A DNA stretch of 64,000 nt from DASUPK01 sp963736305 (GCA_963736305.1 CAVTOD010000008.1:372001-436000); one strand, 5' to 3'. Positions 36,803 through 45,742 are shown, counted from the stretch's first letter. The notes: generated by a model from the letters alone, not told the origin. Numbers and translations: made by a program.

Positions 36803-37323
36803 CACGACTTCGCCGCGATCAGGGGGGCGATCATCTGGTCGAGGTAGCTCTCGTTGACCGGTCCGCGCCGGATCAGGGCGACCTGTCCCTGCGGGTCGAT
36901 CAGGAAGGACTCGGGAAACCCGGTCATCCCGTAGGCCTCCTTGCGGTCCTCGCCACCCGATTCGTGCAGCTGGGGATAGGTGAGCCCGTAGCGGTGGACG
37001 AAGTTGAGCGCGTCCTCGGTCGAGTCGTAGAGGTCGATGCCGAGCACGGTGAAGTTCCTCGGATGCTGCTTCTGGAAGTCCTCCAGCACCGGAGACTCGG
37101 CCCGGCACGGCTCGCACCACGAGGCCCAGAAGTTGACCAGGACCCACTTCCCGCGGTAGTCGGCGATCTGCCCGGTGCCGGGCGCGCCGAGGTTGTCGAG
37201 GCGCTTGTCCGGCGCGGTGTCCCCGATTGCCAGCGACGATCCGCTCTTGTTCAGCAGGCCGTAGCCGAGCAGGCCGATCACTGCGAGGACCACCATCACG
37301 ACGACGAATGACTTCGTGCTCAC
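36802..37323 (-). CDS. Membrane-anchored thioredoxin (TlpA/ResA/CcmG type)
   Basis: A 173-residue protein with one N-terminal transmembrane helix and an extracytoplasmic thioredoxin fold. The redox motif is FWASWCEPCRAESP (Cys70 and Cys73), with the cis-Pro in TGFPESFLIDPQG. Its coupling to ccmH indicates the CcmG role of delivering electrons for apocytochrome c reduction. GTG at 37321-37323 places the start just before the hydrophobic segment. Confidence 0.92.
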   Translation of the reverse strand: MSTKSFVVVMVVLAVIGLLGYGLLNKSGSSLAIGDTAPDKRLDNLGAPGTGQIADYRGKWVLVNFWASWCEPCRAESPVLEDFQKQHPRNFTVLGIDLYDSTEDALNFVHRYGLTYPQLHESGGEDRKEAYGMTGFPESFLIDPQGQVALIRRGPVNESYLDQMIAPLIAAKS

Positions 37324-37373
37324 CCGGGGGAGGCTAGTGAGACGGCGCGGCCGACCTAGAATGTCCCGAGCAC

Positions 37374-37446
37374 GCGGCGGTAGCTCACCTGGTAGAGCGC
37401 GAGCTTCCCAAGCTCGAGGTAGCGGGTTCAAGTCCCGTCCGCCGCT
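37374..37446 (+). tRNA. tRNA-Gly (CCC)
   Basis: A cloverleaf folds cleanly: acceptor GCGGCGG/CCGCCGC, D stem GCTC/GAGC, anticodon stem CGAGC/GCTCG around loop TTCCCAA (anticodon CCC), and T stem GCGGG/CCCGT with TTCAAGT. The discriminator is T. CCA is not encoded. Confidence 0.95.
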
Positions 37447-37535
37447 CTCTTTGCTCCGCGTCCGCAGTCTCGCCGCGTTACTCGCACTGGTTGCTCACGC
37501 ATGCGGGACGTCAATCCGGGTAAGCAGGGGTGCCG

Positions 37536-37904
37536 ATGATCTTTCGTGCTCTCAACAGAACCGTCGCCTGGGGCGGGAAGCGTGCCGCGCAGCGGAGCCG
37601 CTGGCTCGCCGAGCGCCTCTGGTTCATCGCGGCGCTCGAGGTCGCCTGGCTCGCGGGTAGTCACTGGCGGCGCCTCGAGCCCGACGAGCGGCGCAGGCTG
37701 CGAGAGCTGATCGGCAAATCGCGCGGCCGTCCGTCGAAGCTTTCGACGAAGGAGCGCGCGGAGGCCGAGGAGCTGCTCCAGAAGCTCGACTACGCGGAGC
37801 TCGGCGGCAGCGTCGCGACGACGCTGTTGCCCTTCAGGCCGATAGGGCGTCTGGTCTCGTTTGCGCTGGGCCGAGCTCACGTGCAGGAGCGCCCGCGAAC
37901 GTAG
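37536..37904 (+). CDS. Basic helical protein, function unknown
   Basis: A 122-residue protein I cannot assign. It is strongly basic and helical, with an amphipathic tryptophan-containing stretch near residues 25-45 and a heptad-like charged region (STKERAEAEELLQKLDYAEL) near 70-90. There is no signal peptide. ATG at 37536 or GTG at 37530 may be the start. It follows the tRNA-Gly gene. Confidence 0.6.
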   Translation: MIFRALNRTVAWGGKRAAQRSRWLAERLWFIAALEVAWLAGSHWRRLEPDERRRLRELIGKSRGRPSKLSTKERAEAEELLQKLDYAELGGSVATTLLPFRPIGRLVSFALGRAHVQERPRT

Positions 37905-37948
37905 CCCCGGCGGGCCATCGCGTTCGCCGGTCGTCACCATATGCCGCG

Positions 37949-38439
37949 GTGGAGGAGAGGGAGCAGCTGATGCGCGCCTATCTGGGCGCCTGGAACGACC
38001 ACGACGCCGAGCGGATCGCGGCGTTCTTCACGGACGACGCCGTCTATGCGGACCATGGCGCCGGCGCCACCGCGGTCGGCCGCGAGAACCTCTGGGCGCA
38101 CGCCGCCGTGTCCACGCCGCCCGTGTCCACGCCGGTTTTCCGGATCTCCGCTTCGAGCTCGTCCGCGCCGCCCATGGCGAGGACTTCACGACCGACGAGT
38201 GGCGCTCGTCGATGACGCACCTGGGCTACTTCGAGGGCATCGCGCCGACCGGCAGGGTGGTGGAGAGCGGTGGCGTGGACGTCGCCACGCTCGATGAGGC
38301 GGGGCTGGTCGCCCGCCTGGATTCCTACTACGACGGCGCGGAGATCATGCGCGACCTGGGGCTGCTCCCCGCCCGCGGATCGCGAGTGGAGAGGGCGCTC
38401 GTTCGCGCCGCCTCGCTGGTCAGGCGGCGATCGGCCTGA
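37949..38439 (+). CDS. SnoaL-like / NTF2-fold protein, frameshifted
   Basis: A small SnoaL-type polyketide-cyclase-like or NTF2-fold protein. The first part (MRAYLGAWNDHDAERIAAFF, DDAVYADHG) and the last part (VHAGFPDLRFELVRAAHGED, GYFEGIAPTGRVVESGGVDV) belong together but lie in different frames. The switch falls in an imperfect 15-base tandem duplication at 38099-38127: the first copy lacks one C present in the second. Restoring that C makes the whole frame read through. GTG at 37949 is the start, and the 3' end overlaps the convergent dehydratase gene by 20 bases. Confidence 0.75.
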
Positions 38440-39388
38440 CCTCCGGGTGGGAGGCGTACCAGTCGAGCGTGCGGCCGAGTCCTTCCCGGAGATCGACGCG
38501 TGGCTCCCAGCCGATCTCCGAGCGGATCTTGGTGGAGTCGAGGTACTGGCCCTCAATCTCTCCGCTCGGGTTGCCGCCGCCTCGATAGTCCGGCTCGATC
38601 TCGCCCGGGCCGAGCTCGCAGATCAGGTCGACGATCTCCCGCACCCGATTCGGCCGTCCCCAGCCGGCGTTGAAAGCCTCCCCGGCCGCCCGGCCGGAGA
38701 GGAGCGCCTCGGCGATCGCGAGGTAGGCCGCCGCGGCGTCCTCCACGTAGAGGAGGTCGCGCTCGGGCGAGCCGTCGGAGCGGATCACCGGGCGGCGACC
38801 GTCGAGCACGGCCGTGGCGGTCTCGGGGATCAACCGGGAGAAATTGCGGTCCCCGCCTCCGTAGATGTTGGCGAGGCGGGTCACGGCCACGGGCAGGCGC
38901 TGGGTATGCCAGTAGCTGCGGGCGATCAGGTCGGTCGCGGCCTTTGAGACGTCGTAGGGAAAGATCGGCTGGAGTGCCGAGTCTTCGGTGTAGGGCAGCT
39001 CCTGGTGTGGCCCGTAGGCCTTGTCCGAGGAGGCGACCACGACCGCCTCGACGCCGGCGTCCCTGCAGGTGTCCAGCAGCACCCAGGTGCCCTGGATGTT
39101 GGTCTCGAAAGTCGGGACCGGGGAGGTGTTCGCGTCTCCGACGATCGCCTGGGCGGCCAGGTGGAAGACCGTGTCGATCGAGTCCTCCCGCAGCGTCGAG
39201 GCGATCAGGTCGCTGTCGCGCAGGTCGCCGGCGACGTCGCGTACCTGATCAGCGATCCCGAGCAGCTCCAGGCCGCTCGGCGGCTTGCTGCCGCGGTCGA
39301 ACGAGGTCACCTCGGCGCCCGAGTCGAGGAGCGCCTTGGCGACCCAGGATCCGGCGAAGCCGCGGGCTCCGGTGACGAGCGCCTTCAT
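38420..39388 (-). CDS. rfbG: CDP-glucose 4,6-dehydratase-like SDR
   Basis: A 322-residue extended SDR. The NAD motif is ALVTGARGFAGSWVAKALLD, followed by VFHLAAQAIVGDANTSP and the active-site region FPYDVSKAATDLIARSYWHT. The F-P-Y-D-x-S-K-A pattern and TRLANIYGGGD match CDP-glucose 4,6-dehydratase (RfbG/DdhB). Its ATG overlaps the stop of the cytidylyltransferase gene, which makes its substrate. Together they give CDP-4-keto-6-deoxyglucose for deoxysugar synthesis. Confidence 0.85.
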   Translation of the reverse strand: MKALVTGARGFAGSWVAKALLDSGAEVTSFDRGSKPPSGLELLGIADQVRDVAGDLRDSDLIASTLREDSIDTVFHLAAQAIVGDANTSPVPTFETNIQGTWVLLDTCRDAGVEAVVVASSDKAYGPHQELPYTEDSALQPIFPYDVSKAATDLIARSYWHTQRLPVAVTRLANIYGGGDRNFSRLIPETATAVLDGRRPVIRSDGSPERDLLYVEDAAAAYLAIAEALLSGRAAGEAFNAGWGRPNRVREIVDLICELGPGEIEPDYRGGGNPSGEIEGQYLDSTKIRSEIGWEPRVDLREGLGRTLDWYASHPEVRPIAA

Positions 39389-40125
39389 CCGACGGGTTCC
39401 CCGCTCCAGACCCGCCACGGAGGCTCACCGCTCTTCCACAGGTCGTTGAGCAGGATGGCGTCCTTGTAGGTGTCCATGCAGTCCCAGAACCCGTCGTGGC
39501 GGAACGCGCGGAGCTGCCCGTCTGCCGTGAGGCGCGTGAGCGGTTCGCGCTCGAGGACGCTGTCCTCTGCAAGGTAGTCGAACACACCCGGCTCGAAGCA
39601 GAAGAACCCGCCGTTGATCCAGCTGTCGACGCGGGGCTTCTCGTGGAAGCCGCGGACCAGCCCGGTCTCGTCGAGCTCCGCGACGCCGAATTGGAGCTCG
39701 GGGCGGACCACCGTGATCGTCGCGGTCGCACCTCCCTCGCGGTGGAAGGCGCCCAGGGCCGCGAGATCGATATCGGCCACGCCGTCGGCGTACGTGGCGG
39801 AGAAAGGCCCATCGCCGATCCGCTCCTGCGCCACCTTGATGCGCCCTCCGGTCGGGGTGTCGAGCCCGGTGTCGACGCAGCTCACCTCCACCCGGTCGGG
39901 CCACGCGCTCGCGCGCATCCATTCGGCGATCTGCTCCCCCTTGTAGCCCGTCAGCAGGAGGAAGCGCGAGAAGCCCTGCGCGCTGTAGATCGAGATCACG
40001 TGCCAGAGGATCGGGCGCCCGCCGATCTCGACGAGGGCCTTCGGGATCGACTCGGTTCGCTCGCTCAGGCGGGTGCCACGCCCCCCGCAGAGGATCACCA
40101 CTGGGTCGAGGGCCGGCACGGTCAC
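39385..40125 (-). CDS. rfbF: Glucose-1-phosphate cytidylyltransferase
   Basis: A 246-residue nucleotidyltransferase. The signature VVILCGGRGTRLSERTESIP with PKALVEIGGRPILWHVI, then ATYADGVADID and WINGGFFCFEPGVFDYL, is typical of RfbF/DdhA, forming CDP-glucose from CTP and glucose-1-phosphate. It overlaps the dehydratase gene by four bases. Other genes of CDP-dideoxysugar synthesis are not beside it. Confidence 0.9.
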   Translation of the reverse strand: MTVPALDPVVILCGGRGTRLSERTESIPKALVEIGGRPILWHVISIYSAQGFSRFLLLTGYKGEQIAEWMRASAWPDRVEVSCVDTGLDTPTGGRIKVAQERIGDGPFSATYADGVADIDLAALGAFHREGGATATITVVRPELQFGVAELDETGLVRGFHEKPRVDSWINGGFFCFEPGVFDYLAEDSVLEREPLTRLTADGQLRAFRHDGFWDCMDTYKDAILLNDLWKSGEPPWRVWSGEPVG

Positions 40126-40169
40126 AGAACCCTAGTGCCCGTGCGCTCGGCGTTGCGCAGGCTCGGACG

Positions 40170-40886
40170 CTAGTTCGCCTGGCTGCTCGGCCGGATCAGG
40201 ATCTCGTTGACGTCGACGCCCTCGGGCTGCTCCAGCGCCCAGATCACCGCTCGGGCGATGTCGTCGTCCGCCAGCGCGTTCTTGGGGCGCTCGTCGAAGA
40301 ACTCGGTGTCGGTCATCCCCGGCTCGATCAGGGTCACCCGGATGCCGTGGTTCTCGTGCATCTGGCGGAGCTCCTGGCGAAGCGATTCTCCGATCGCGCC
40401 GACCGCCCACTTCGTGGCCGAGTAGAGCGATCCGGGCAGGGCCCGGCGCCCGGCCACCGAGCTGGTGATCGCGTAGTGCCCGGTCCCGGACTCGAGCAGG
40501 GTGGGGAGGGTGGCCCGGATCGTGAGCGCCACCCCGAGCACGTTCGTGAGGACCATCGAGCGCCATTGCTCGGGCGACTCCTCGAGGAAGCCGCGCGTCG
40601 CGCCGAAGCCCGCGTTGGCGAAGACGGCATCCAGCCGCCCGAAGCTCTCGGTCGCCGCCGCGGCGATCCGCTGGTTGTCCTCCCACTCGGTGACGTCGCA
40701 ACGCACCGCGATCGCCCGCTCGGGCCCCCCGAGCTCCTCCGCGAGCTCGGAGAGCCGGTCCTCCCGGCGAGCGCCGAGAACGAGCCGGTAGCCGGCCTCC
40801 GCGGCCCGGCGCGCCGTGCGCGCGCCGATCCCGCTCGACGCTCCCGTGATCAGCAATACCCGCCCGTCAACCATCCGTCGAGTCAT
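40170..40886 (-). CDS. Short-chain dehydrogenase/reductase
   Basis: A 238-residue classical SDR of the YdfG-like type. Cofactor motif ITGASSGIGARTARRAAEAG, NAG in VFANAGFGATRG, catalytic Ser in AITSSVAG, and YSATKWAVGAI with Tyr and Lys. Substrate unknown. It lies 44 bases upstream of rfbF on the same strand. Confidence 0.92.
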   Translation of the reverse strand: MTRRMVDGRVLLITGASSGIGARTARRAAEAGYRLVLGARREDRLSELAEELGGPERAIAVRCDVTEWEDNQRIAAAATESFGRLDAVFANAGFGATRGFLEESPEQWRSMVLTNVLGVALTIRATLPTLLESGTGHYAITSSVAGRRALPGSLYSATKWAVGAIGESLRQELRQMHENHGIRVTLIEPGMTDTEFFDERPKNALADDDIARAVIWALEQPEGVDVNEILIRPSSQAN

Positions 40887-40951
40887 TCTCGCAGCCCAAT
40901 TTCAGTGGTTACTACGGTCATTAGCCTGAGAGGCGGGTCGATACCAAAAAT

Positions 40952-42565
40952 ATGAGGTTCCGAGCTTCCAACCTCTTCCTTCTCTGCGGGATCGTCGTGG
41001 CGATCGCCGCGGCTCTCATGCTCGCCGATCGCGCCCAGCGCCAAACCGGTGACGAGTCGTTCCAGGAGAACTCCGCCAATCAGGCCGTACAGGACTCCAT
41101 GCACCGGCTGGTGGAGGGCACCGAGGCGTTCGTCCTCACGGGTGATCCCCGGACGCTCGGCCAGTACGAGAAGGCGCAGCTCCGGGTCGAGCGGTCGATG
41201 ACCTCGCTTCACGACATCACGAACAGTGGCGACGAGAAGGCCGCGGTCGGCCAGATGGCGAAGCTTATCCGGGCCCAGCAGACGCTCGATGCGAGGGCCG
41301 TCCACCAGCGCCAGGCAACAGGCCATCCTGGGCCCGTCGCAGAACAGCAGCGCCGAATCTCTCTTTTTGACCAGGTCGTCGTTGCGAACGCTCGCATCTC
41401 GACGGTGATTGATGAAGAGCGCCGCAGCAGCCAGACGGAGACCAGCCTGGCCTCTCTCGGGGCGGTCGGGGTTCTTGGGGTCGTGATCATCGCCCTTGGG
41501 CTCTCAGCGCGACGGACCGATCGCCGCCGTCGCCGGATCCGCCGCTTCGGCGAGGGTCTGCAGGCGGCGCGCAACGAGCCCGAGGCGTACAGCCTGGTCC
41601 AAGCCCATCTCGAGCGCTCCGTGCCGGGCTCGGATGTCTCGGTGTTCAATCGCAACAACAGCGCCGACCGGCTCGAGCCGACGACGCCGGTCGACGAGAA
41701 CAGTGACCTGGGCAAGGCGATAGAGGGCGCCAAGCCGGACGACTGCCTCGCCGTCAGGACCGCGAAGGCTTCAACCGGCGGCACGGGCGAGGACGACCTG
41801 CTGCGCTGCGACATCTGCGGCAAGATCGGCGGCCGTTCGCTGTGCGTTCCGGCCATCGTCGGCGGCGAGGTCATCGGCTCGGTCTTGGTCCGCAGTCAGA
41901 AGCGGTTCGCAGACTCCACGGAGCGGACCGTCTCCGAGAGCGTCGGCGAGGCGGCGCCGGTCGTCGCCCATCTGCGGAACTTGGCGATCGCGGAGCGGCG
42001 CGCGTCGAGCGACAAGCTCACCGGCCTGCCCAACAAGCGCTCGGCGGACGACACCTTCAAGCACATGGTCGCCAACGCGGACCGCACCTCGAAGTCGCTG
42101 GCACTCGTCCTGCTCGACCTGGACCACTTCAAGCGGGTGAACGACACGCACGGACACCCCAAGGGCGACGAGGTTCTCGCGGCGGTCGGCTCGACCATCG
42201 GGCACTCGATCCGCGACAACGACTTCGCTGCCCGCCACGGTGGCGAGGAATTCATGGTGTTGCTACCGGGCGACGACACCAATGACGGTCGGCTCGTCGC
42301 GGAGAAGCTGCGGTCCGCGATCTCGAGCCTGAGGATCCCGGACCTGGAACAGGGCATCACGGCGAGCTTCGGCGTGGCCTCCTTCCCCAATGACGCTGCT
42401 ACCCGCGAGGAGCTGGTCCGCAAGGCCGACCGCGCCCTCTATTCCGCCAAGCGCGCCGGCCGAAACCGAGTGCACACTGCCGCTGATCCCGAGTCCGACG
42501 AGAAGCCGGCCCAGACCGAGAACGGCTCTGCGGCGACGGTCAAGGCCAAGTCCACCGAGGCGTGA
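40952..42565 (+). CDS. Membrane GAF-GGDEF diguanylate cyclase
   Basis: A 537-residue signalling protein. Two transmembrane helices (about 5-25 and 165-183) enclose an extracytoplasmic helical region of about 140 residues (CHASE3-like). A GAF-like domain (about 200-340) contains a Cys cluster, RCDICGKIGGRSLCVP. The C-terminal GGDEF domain has DKLTGLPNKRSADD, LDLDHFKRVNDTHGHPKGD and the active ARHGGEEFMVL, preceded by an RxxD-type inhibitory site in SIRDND. It should make cyclic di-GMP. ATG at 40952 follows an AT-rich leader. Confidence 0.92.
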   Translation: MRFRASNLFLLCGIVVAIAAALMLADRAQRQTGDESFQENSANQAVQDSMHRLVEGTEAFVLTGDPRTLGQYEKAQLRVERSMTSLHDITNSGDEKAAVGQMAKLIRAQQTLDARAVHQRQATGHPGPVAEQQRRISLFDQVVVANARISTVIDEERRSSQTETSLASLGAVGVLGVVIIALGLSARRTDRRRRRIRRFGEGLQAARNEPEAYSLVQAHLERSVPGSDVSVFNRNNSADRLEPTTPVDENSDLGKAIEGAKPDDCLAVRTAKASTGGTGEDDLLRCDICGKIGGRSLCVPAIVGGEVIGSVLVRSQKRFADSTERTVSESVGEAAPVVAHLRNLAIAERRASSDKLTGLPNKRSADDTFKHMVANADRTSKSLALVLLDLDHFKRVNDTHGHPKGDEVLAAVGSTIGHSIRDNDFAARHGGEEFMVLLPGDDTNDGRLVAEKLRSAISSLRIPDLEQGITASFGVASFPNDAATREELVRKADRALYSAKRAGRNRVHTAADPESDEKPAQTENGSAATVKAKSTEA

Positions 42566-42607
42566 GGCCGAGCTTTTAGAAAGCCCTTGCGATAATCCAC
42601 GGTCGCC

Positions 42608-43015
42608 GTGGATCCATCTCGCAAACGCAAGATCCGCCTGATCGTCGCCCTGTCGGCCGCCGTCCTGCTGGCCGCGGGCCTCGTCTACACGTCGTTCTCC
42701 GCCTCGACCGAGGCGAAGGAACCCTCGCAGCTGCTCCAGGCCGATCCCAATGGGACCTATGAGCTGACCGGCGACGTCGTCCCCGGCTCGATCCACCACG
42801 CCGGCGACAAGCTCGACTTCCGGATCTCCGATCGCGACGGCTCTCACCCGATCCCGGTCAGCTACACGGGCACCGTGCCGGATCCGTTCCGCGACGGGCG
42901 CGAGGTGATCGTCACGGGCAAGCTCCAGGACGGCACCTTCGTCGGGCAGCGGGACAGTCTGATCACGAAGTGCCCGTCGAAGTTCACGACCACGACGCCG
43001 GGGCAGTCCAGCTGA
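42608..43015 (+). CDS. ccmE: Cytochrome c haem chaperone CcmE, Cys variant
   Basis: A 135-residue protein with an N-terminal transmembrane helix and an OB-fold (GTYELTGDVVPGSIHHAGD, FRISDRDG, VTGKLQDGTFVGQ). In the canonical chaperone the haem-binding His sits in HxxxY; here the position reads LITKCPSKF, a Cys122 with Phe126, so it is a Cys-type variant with Phe instead of Tyr. GTG at 42608. ccmF begins within its last codons. Confidence 0.88.
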   Translation: MDPSRKRKIRLIVALSAAVLLAAGLVYTSFSASTEAKEPSQLLQADPNGTYELTGDVVPGSIHHAGDKLDFRISDRDGSHPIPVSYTGTVPDPFRDGREVIVTGKLQDGTFVGQRDSLITKCPSKFTTTTPGQSS

Positions 43016-45168
43016 CGATCCTGGGCTCCGCATTGCTGGCCGCGGCCCTGCTCTGCGCGCTCTACGCGGCGGGCGCCGGGGTCTACGGCGGGCGGACGGG
43101 CGACCGCCGCTGGGTCGACTCCTCCCGCCGGGCGGTCTACGCCATGGCCGGGCTGCTTACCACCGCGGTCGTCCTGATCGAGCTCGCCTTCCTCCGCGAC
43201 GACTTCCATTTCGCGCTGGTCGCCGATCACTCCTCGACGACCACACCGACCTTCTACAAGCTGACCGCGATGTGGTCGAGCCAGGAGGGTTCGCTGCTGC
43301 TCTGGGCATGGGTGCTCTCTCTGGCATCGAGCGGCGTGCTCTACATCACGCGCCGCCGCCACCGCGAGATCGTGCCGTGGGCGACGGCGGTACTGGCCGG
43401 CCTCGGCTCCTTCTTCATCGGGCTGATGATCTTCAAGGCCCAGCCGTTCGGGCACCTCGATCCCGCCCCGGCCGAGGGCGCCGGCCTGACCCCGCTGCTG
43501 CGGAACCCGTACATGGCCGTGCACCCACCGATGCTCTACTCGGGCTACGTGCTCTGGTCGATCCCGTTCGCCTTCTGCATCGGGGCGCTGATCACCCGAA
43601 AGCTCGACGCGAGCTGGATCCGGACGACGCGGAACTTCGCCCTGGTCGCCTGGACATTTCTCGGCATCGGGCTTCTGCTCGGCTCGCGATGGTCCTACGA
43701 GGAGCTCGGCTGGGGCGGTTACTGGGGATGGGACCCGGTCGAGAACGCCGCGCTGATGCCCTGGCTGATGGGCACCGCCTTTCTCCACTCGGTGATGGTC
43801 CAGGAGAAGCGAGGGATGCTGAAGGTGTGGAACGTCAGCCTGATCTCGGCGACCTTCTGCCTGTGCCTCCTCGGCACGTTCCTGGTGCGCTCCGGGGTGT
43901 TGCAGTCGATTCACGCGTTCGGCGCGTCCACCGTCGGCGGGCCGCTGCTCACCCTGATCGGGGTGACGGCGATCGGCGCGACGCTCCTGATCGTCACGCG
44001 GCTCGACCAGCTCAAGCCCGAGCGTCGCATCGAATCGCTTTTCTCCCGGGAGTCGATCTTCTTCGTCAACAACTTGCTGCTGGTCGGGCTGGTGCTGGTG
44101 ATCTTCTGGGGGACCTTCTTCCCGCTGATCTCGGAGTTCTTCACCGGTGACCGCCACTCGCTGGCGGCGCCCTGGTTCAACCGCTATGTGACGCCAATCG
44201 GGGTGCTGCTCGTTCTCTTCACCGGGATCGGGCCCCTCTTCGCCTGGGGCCGGCTGAGCGGTGGCGCGGCGCGCCGCCTGCTGCTCTGGCCCGGCATCGC
44301 GACCGCGGCAGCGATCGCCGCGCTGCTCGCGTTCAGCGACGCCCGCAGCCATCTCTGGGCGCTCTTCGTCTTCGCCTTCGCGGCGTTCACCCTGGTCGCC
44401 CTGCTCGGCGAGTTCTGGCGCGCGGGGTCAACGCGTCACGCGCTCACCGGAGAGCCCTATCCGCGCGCGCTGGCCACGGCGCTGGGGCGCAACCGCCGCC
44501 GCTACGGCGGTTACGTCGTCCACGCCGGCATTGCTCTCACCCTGGTCGGGATCGCGGCGTCCTCGAGCTTCCAGACCAACCGGGACCTGAGCCTGCAGGT
44601 CGGGGAGACCGCGAAGGTCGGCGACTACACGATCGCCTACCGGAAGATCACGGCCGACCCCCAGAACGAGCGGATCGCGTTCGGCGCGCAGCTCGACGTG
44701 AGCCGGGGTGGCAAGCACGTCACCACGCTCAACCCGGCGCGCAACTACTACCCGACGCTGGACCCGACCGCCGGGGCGATCGGCCGCTACTTCATGGGCG
44801 AGTCGACCAGCGAGGTGGGCCTGAGGACCGGAGCCGGGGGAGACCTGTGGACCGCCTTCCAGCCGGATCTCTCCCCGCTCAACCCGGCGATCATCCGCGG
44901 CAACCGTCAGCTCGCGAACCTGCCGCCCCAGGCGCAGGGGATCGCCATCCTCGCGCTCGTCCAGCATTACCTGCAGGCCCCGCCCCCGGCCAACTTCCGC
45001 GTGATCGTGAACCCGCTCGTGGGATGGATCTGGATCGGGGCGCTGATCGCCCTTGCCGGAGCGGTGATGGCCGGGTGGCCGGCGCTCGACTCGCGGCGCC
45101 GGCTGGAGGCGGCCTACCGCACCAGGCTGGGCAAGGAGCTGGGGACGGCGACCCCGCCGGCTTCCTAG
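42970..45168 (+). CDS. ccmF: Haem lyase component CcmF
   Basis: A 732-residue polytopic membrane protein of System I cytochrome c maturation. The WWD haem-handling motif is WGGYWGWDPVENAALMPWLM, flanked by histidine-bearing helices (TAFLHSVMVQ; YMAVHPPMLYSGYVLW). A large extracytoplasmic domain near the C-terminus precedes the last helix. GTG at 42970 overlaps ccmE by 46 bases; a later start is possible, as the first hydrophobic residues begin near 43013. Confidence 0.95.
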   Translation: MPVEVHDHDAGAVQLTILGSALLAAALLCALYAAGAGVYGGRTGDRRWVDSSRRAVYAMAGLLTTAVVLIELAFLRDDFHFALVADHSSTTTPTFYKLTAMWSSQEGSLLLWAWVLSLASSGVLYITRRRHREIVPWATAVLAGLGSFFIGLMIFKAQPFGHLDPAPAEGAGLTPLLRNPYMAVHPPMLYSGYVLWSIPFAFCIGALITRKLDASWIRTTRNFALVAWTFLGIGLLLGSRWSYEELGWGGYWGWDPVENAALMPWLMGTAFLHSVMVQEKRGMLKVWNVSLISATFCLCLLGTFLVRSGVLQSIHAFGASTVGGPLLTLIGVTAIGATLLIVTRLDQLKPERRIESLFSRESIFFVNNLLLVGLVLVIFWGTFFPLISEFFTGDRHSLAAPWFNRYVTPIGVLLVLFTGIGPLFAWGRLSGGAARRLLLWPGIATAAAIAALLAFSDARSHLWALFVFAFAAFTLVALLGEFWRAGSTRHALTGEPYPRALATALGRNRRRYGGYVVHAGIALTLVGIAASSSFQTNRDLSLQVGETAKVGDYTIAYRKITADPQNERIAFGAQLDVSRGGKHVTTLNPARNYYPTLDPTAGAIGRYFMGESTSEVGLRTGAGGDLWTAFQPDLSPLNPAIIRGNRQLANLPPQAQGIAILALVQHYLQAPPPANFRVIVNPLVGWIWIGALIALAGAVMAGWPALDSRRRLEAAYRTRLGKELGTATPPAS

Positions 45169-45192
45169 GTCGCTCCGGCCTCGCCTCCTCAC

Positions 45193-45492
45193 ATGTTGGA
45201 GCTACTCCTCGCAGTCGCCATCGTCGTGCTGGTCGCCTGGTTCGTGACGGAGCCGCTGCGGCGCGCCCCGTCCAAAGAGGCCGAGGACCCGGCCGTCGCC
45301 GAGCTCGCGGATCTCGAGGCCCGCAAGGAGGCGAAGTACCGCCAGATCCGCGATGCGGAGGCGGATCACGCGTCGGGCAAGCTCTCCGATCAGGACTACA
45401 GGCGCCTCGACCGCGAGCTGCGCGGCGAGGCGGTCGACATCCTGAAGCGGATCGATCGACTGAGGCCGCCGAAGCCGCCGAAGCACGGCTGA
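45193..45492 (+). CDS. Small anchored coiled-coil protein (CcmI-like)
   Basis: A 99-residue protein with one N-terminal transmembrane helix (LLLAVAIVVLVAWFV) and a charged helical region (LADLEARKEAKYRQIRDAEA; LSDQDYRRLDRELRGEAVD) ending in a Pro/Lys tail. This resembles the N-terminal part of CcmI, lacking its TPR domain. Its place directly after ccmF supports a role in cytochrome c assembly (inference). Confidence 0.7.
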   Translation: MLELLLAVAIVVLVAWFVTEPLRRAPSKEAEDPAVAELADLEARKEAKYRQIRDAEADHASGKLSDQDYRRLDRELRGEAVDILKRIDRLRPPKPPKHG

Positions 45493-45510
45493 TCTCTACA
45501 CTTCCGCGCC

Positions 45511-45735
45511 ATGGCAACCGTGCTCAGCGTGGTCGAGGTCATCATCTCGGTGGTCCTGATCTTCCTGGTGCTCCTGCACTCCGGCAAGGACGCCGGCCTC
45601 TCCGGTGCGTTCGGCATCGGCGGAGGCGGCAGCGCCTTCGGAGGCGGCTCGCTGGTCGAGCGGAACCTGACCCGGTGGACCATCTTCTTCGGGATCCTCT
45701 GGGCGCTGAACGCGATCGTCATCCTGAAGTTGTAG
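45511..45735 (+). CDS. secG: Preprotein translocase subunit SecG
   Basis: A 74-residue protein with two transmembrane helices and the SecG signature between them: VLLHSGKDAGLSGAFGIGGG and SAFGGGSLVERNLTRWT. It is a SecYEG subunit that assists protein export. ATG at 45511. In many actinobacteria secG follows tpiA; here it follows the ccm genes. Confidence 0.93.
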   Translation: MATVLSVVEVIISVVLIFLVLLHSGKDAGLSGAFGIGGGGSAFGGGSLVERNLTRWTIFFGILWALNAIVILKL

Positions 45736-45742
45736 GCGGCTG

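Noticed and set aside
42862..44352. 496-codon minus-strand frame opposite ccmF
   Set aside because: Composition is Arg/Glu/Pro-rich and motif-free; ccmF on the plus strand is unmistakable.
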